The position numbers and the translations under genes are program-made. This document shows positions 62,235 to 64,000 of a stretch of DNA of 64,000 nt, one piece after another. This stretch comes from Mycobacterium sp. OAS707 (lineage in GTDB: Bacteria; Actinomycetota; Actinomycetes; Mycobacteriales; Mycobacteriaceae). Position 1 is the stretch's first letter, and the number at the start of each line of letters is the position of its first letter. Where the stretch lies: NCBI RefSeq assembly GCF_014873705.1, contig NZ_JADBDS010000006.1:1-64000 (forward strand), given 5' to 3'. Under the pieces are notes generated by a model. The model was not told the DNA's origin, searched no databases, and saw only the letters and a list, made by a program, of their open reading frames with translations.

Positions 62235-63542
62235 ATGGTCGCAGTCACCGACACCAGTCCCGACACTGCTCCGGCACCCGCTTCCGCCGATGAGCCCGTC
62301 TCGGCGGCCCCGCGCAACATCGGCGTGGTGCCGACCGCGTCGTTGCTGACCGGAGCCGCGATCGCAACCGTGTGGTTCTGGATCCCGTTGACAATCTTCA
62401 TCATTGGCGTCTCGTCGATCCCAAGCGGTGTCGGCTTCGTGCTCTGCGCCATCGTGTTCATCTATCTGATGCGCGGCGTCGAACACGTCGAACGCGTACG
62501 CAGCGAGGCGGTGTTCGGCCTGGGCATCGCCGTTCCGCCACGGCCAATGTCGCGGTATGCCGGCTTCCAGCGCTGGCTGCATCAACTCTGGCTGGACATC
62601 AGCAGCGCCCGGTTCTGGAAGGCCACCGCCCATCACTACCTGCGCATGCTCTACGACATGCTGGCCGCGGGCACTGCGCTTGCACTGCTGGCCTGGGCGA
62701 TCCTGGGTCCGGCCGCCGCGGTCGCGATCCGGCAGAGCGATCCCGATGCCGGTCTGTCTTTCATATCGCCGCCGCTCGCGTTCCTGACCGCCGTCGTTGC
62801 GGTGGTCGGGGCGGTGGTGATCCTGGTCTTCGCACCCGCTGTCGACGCGATCATCGACCGCTGGCTGCTGTCGCCGTCGCCGACCGCGGCGCTGCAGTAC
62901 CAGGTCAGCGCGCTCGCCGATGCTCGTCAGGGCGCGGTGTCGTCGGCGCAGACCGAGCGTCACCGCATCGAACGCGATCTGCACGACAGCGTGCAACCGC
63001 GACTGGTTTCGCTTGCGATGACCATCGGACTGGCGCAGACCAAACTCGACACCGACCTGCCCGCGGCCAAGCAACTGATCGCCGAAGCGCACGACGACGC
63101 GAAGAGCGCGCTTGTCGAGTTGCGAAACGTGGTGCGCGGCATCGCACCCACGATCCTGTCCGACCGAGGCCTAGACGCCGCGTTGTCGGCGGTGGTGCAA
63201 CGTTCGGCAGTACCCACCACGCTCAACGTGTACCTGCCGCGCCGACTGCCCGACGAAGTCGAATCGGTGGCCTACTTCGTCGTCGCCGAGACGGTCACCA
63301 ACATCGCCAAACACGCAGCGGCCAGCCAGGCCGTTGTCACCGTGCGCCTCGACGAAGCGGCGAACCAGTTGCACGTCACCGTGTTCGACGACGGCCGCGG
63401 CGGAGCATCGATCACCACCGACGAGAACGCCACCGGCCTCCGCGGGCTCGAAGAGCGGGTGCGGGCCGCGCACGGCACGTTCACGGTGTCCAGCCCGGCC
63501 ACGGGCCCGACGATCATCACCGCGGTGCTGCCATGCGCGTAG
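62235..63542 (+). CDS. NarL-type sensor histidine kinase
   Basis: 435 residues. Four membrane helices in two pairs (about 34-56, 58-80, 142-165, 181-203) flank a cytoplasmic or linker part. The HisKA_3 dimerisation domain has the phospho-acceptor His250 in ERDLHDSVQPRLVSL. The HATPase domain shows YFVVAETVTNIAKHA (N box), DDGRGGA (G1) and GLRGLEERV (G2). The signal sensed is unknown, since the sensing part is all membrane helices. Its 3' end overlaps the response regulator gene by 10 nt. Confidence 0.93.
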   Translation: MVAVTDTSPDTAPAPASADEPVSAAPRNIGVVPTASLLTGAAIATVWFWIPLTIFIIGVSSIPSGVGFVLCAIVFIYLMRGVEHVERVRSEAVFGLGIAVPPRPMSRYAGFQRWLHQLWLDISSARFWKATAHHYLRMLYDMLAAGTALALLAWAILGPAAAVAIRQSDPDAGLSFISPPLAFLTAVVAVVGAVVILVFAPAVDAIIDRWLLSPSPTAALQYQVSALADARQGAVSSAQTERHRIERDLHDSVQPRLVSLAMTIGLAQTKLDTDLPAAKQLIAEAHDDAKSALVELRNVVRGIAPTILSDRGLDAALSAVVQRSAVPTTLNVYLPRRLPDEVESVAYFVVAETVTNIAKHAAASQAVVTVRLDEAANQLHVTVFDDGRGGASITTDENATGLRGLEERVRAAHGTFTVSSPATGPTIITAVLPCA

Positions 63543-64000
63543 TGATCGCCGAGGATTCGGCGCTGCTGCGGGCGGGCATCGAGCGGATCCTCACCGACGC
63601 CGGTCACGAGGTGGTGGCCGGCGTTCCGGATGCGACGAATCTGCTCCGGCTGGTCAACGAGAAGCGGCCCGACCTTGCGATCCTCGATGTCCGGATGCCG
63701 CCGACGTTCACCGACGAGGGCATCCGCGCCGCGGCGCTGCTGCGCAGCCAGAATCCGGAGTCGCCGGTGCTGGTCCTGTCGCACTACGTCGAGGAGCGCT
63801 ATGCCGCAGACCTGATCGCCTCGGACACAAAGGGATTCGGCTATCTACTCAAGGATCGGGTGGCCGACGTCCCCGCATTCCTTGACGCCGTCGAGGTGGT
63901 CGGCGGCGGCGGCACTGTGCTCGATCCGGAGGTGGTTTCGCAGATCCTGGTGCGTTCGCATCGCCGCAGCGCGCTCGACGAACTGACGCCGCGTGAGCGC
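63533..64000 (+). CDS. NarL/FixJ-type response regulator, truncated by the window edge
   Basis: First 156 codons of a two-component regulator, with the receiver domain complete. Phospho-acceptor Asp52 (LAILDVRMP), acidic pocket Glu7/Asp8 (AEDSA), and conserved Lys in YLLKDRV. The last residues DELTPRER are the start of the LuxR-type helix-turn-helix, which continues beyond the window. Cognate partner of the kinase encoded just before (10-nt overlap). Confidence 0.95.
   Translation, partial: MRVVIAEDSALLRAGIERILTDAGHEVVAGVPDATNLLRLVNEKRPDLAILDVRMPPTFTDEGIRAAALLRSQNPESPVLVLSHYVEERYAADLIASDTKGFGYLLKDRVADVPAFLDAVEVVGGGGTVLDPEVVSQILVRSHRRSALDELTPRER

Overview
The window is chromosomal DNA of a mycobacterium, most likely a fast-growing or environmental one (Mycolicibacterium-like). 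The basis is high GC, GTG starts, a fused ATP synthase b-delta subunit, mycobacterial alpha and gamma subunit extensions, and a gene order that, from memory, matches the M. tuberculosis argS-to-murA-rrs block. I could run no database search; family names come from recognisable motifs.

Region 1 (1-27800, nearly all minus strand) is core genome. The left edge is the promoter and leader of a ribosomal RNA operon whose 16S gene lies just outside. Moving right come murA, a divergent PduO-type cobalamin adenosyltransferase, a DUF2550 gene, the complete F1Fo ATP synthase operon (atpI-B-E-F-FH-A-G-D-C), wecA, the TsaC/Sua5 gene, prmC, prfA and rpmE. A TetR regulator follows, preceded by a large hairpin. 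Then come rho and a tightly overlapping argS-lysA-hom-thrC-thrB operon (read right to left), a tRNA-Arg(CCG), an F420-type nitroreductase, an M48 membrane peptidase and LemA.

Region 2 (27900-58300) is accessory and dominated by the cell surface. It holds four giant (about 1410-1420 aa) paralogous exported proteins, all on the minus strand. All share one architecture: mycobacterial export leader, low-complexity stalk, an ESPLAW/ARRQ helix, one cadherin/VCBS-like domain, a YNCE-type beta-propeller, four more VCBS-like domains, and a C-terminal clan GH-A glycosidase-like domain with both catalytic Glu residues. Two are adjacent and clearly duplicated. Between them sit a CoA ligase/class II aldolase/amidohydrolase operon, two small secreted proteins (one with Trp exactly every six residues, one Pro-rich), an AraC/aldo-keto reductase pair, an SRPBCC protein, and a LysR/medium-chain dehydrogenase pair. 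An exported protein with four 62-residue hydrophobic repeats and a low-complexity tail ends the region.

Region 3 (58300-64000) holds small metabolic and regulatory genes: an F420-type luciferase-like oxidoreductase, DoxX-like protein, VOC protein, SAM methyltransferase, TDT-family transporter, and a NarL-type histidine kinase/response regulator pair cut by the right edge.

The best candidate for an undescribed system is the set of four giant propeller/VCBS/glycosidase surface proteins with the small secreted proteins around them. I infer a surface glycan-binding and glycan-cleaving apparatus. Several genes also show a TANNNT box 6-8 nt before the start codon with no ribosome binding site, as expected of leaderless mRNAs.
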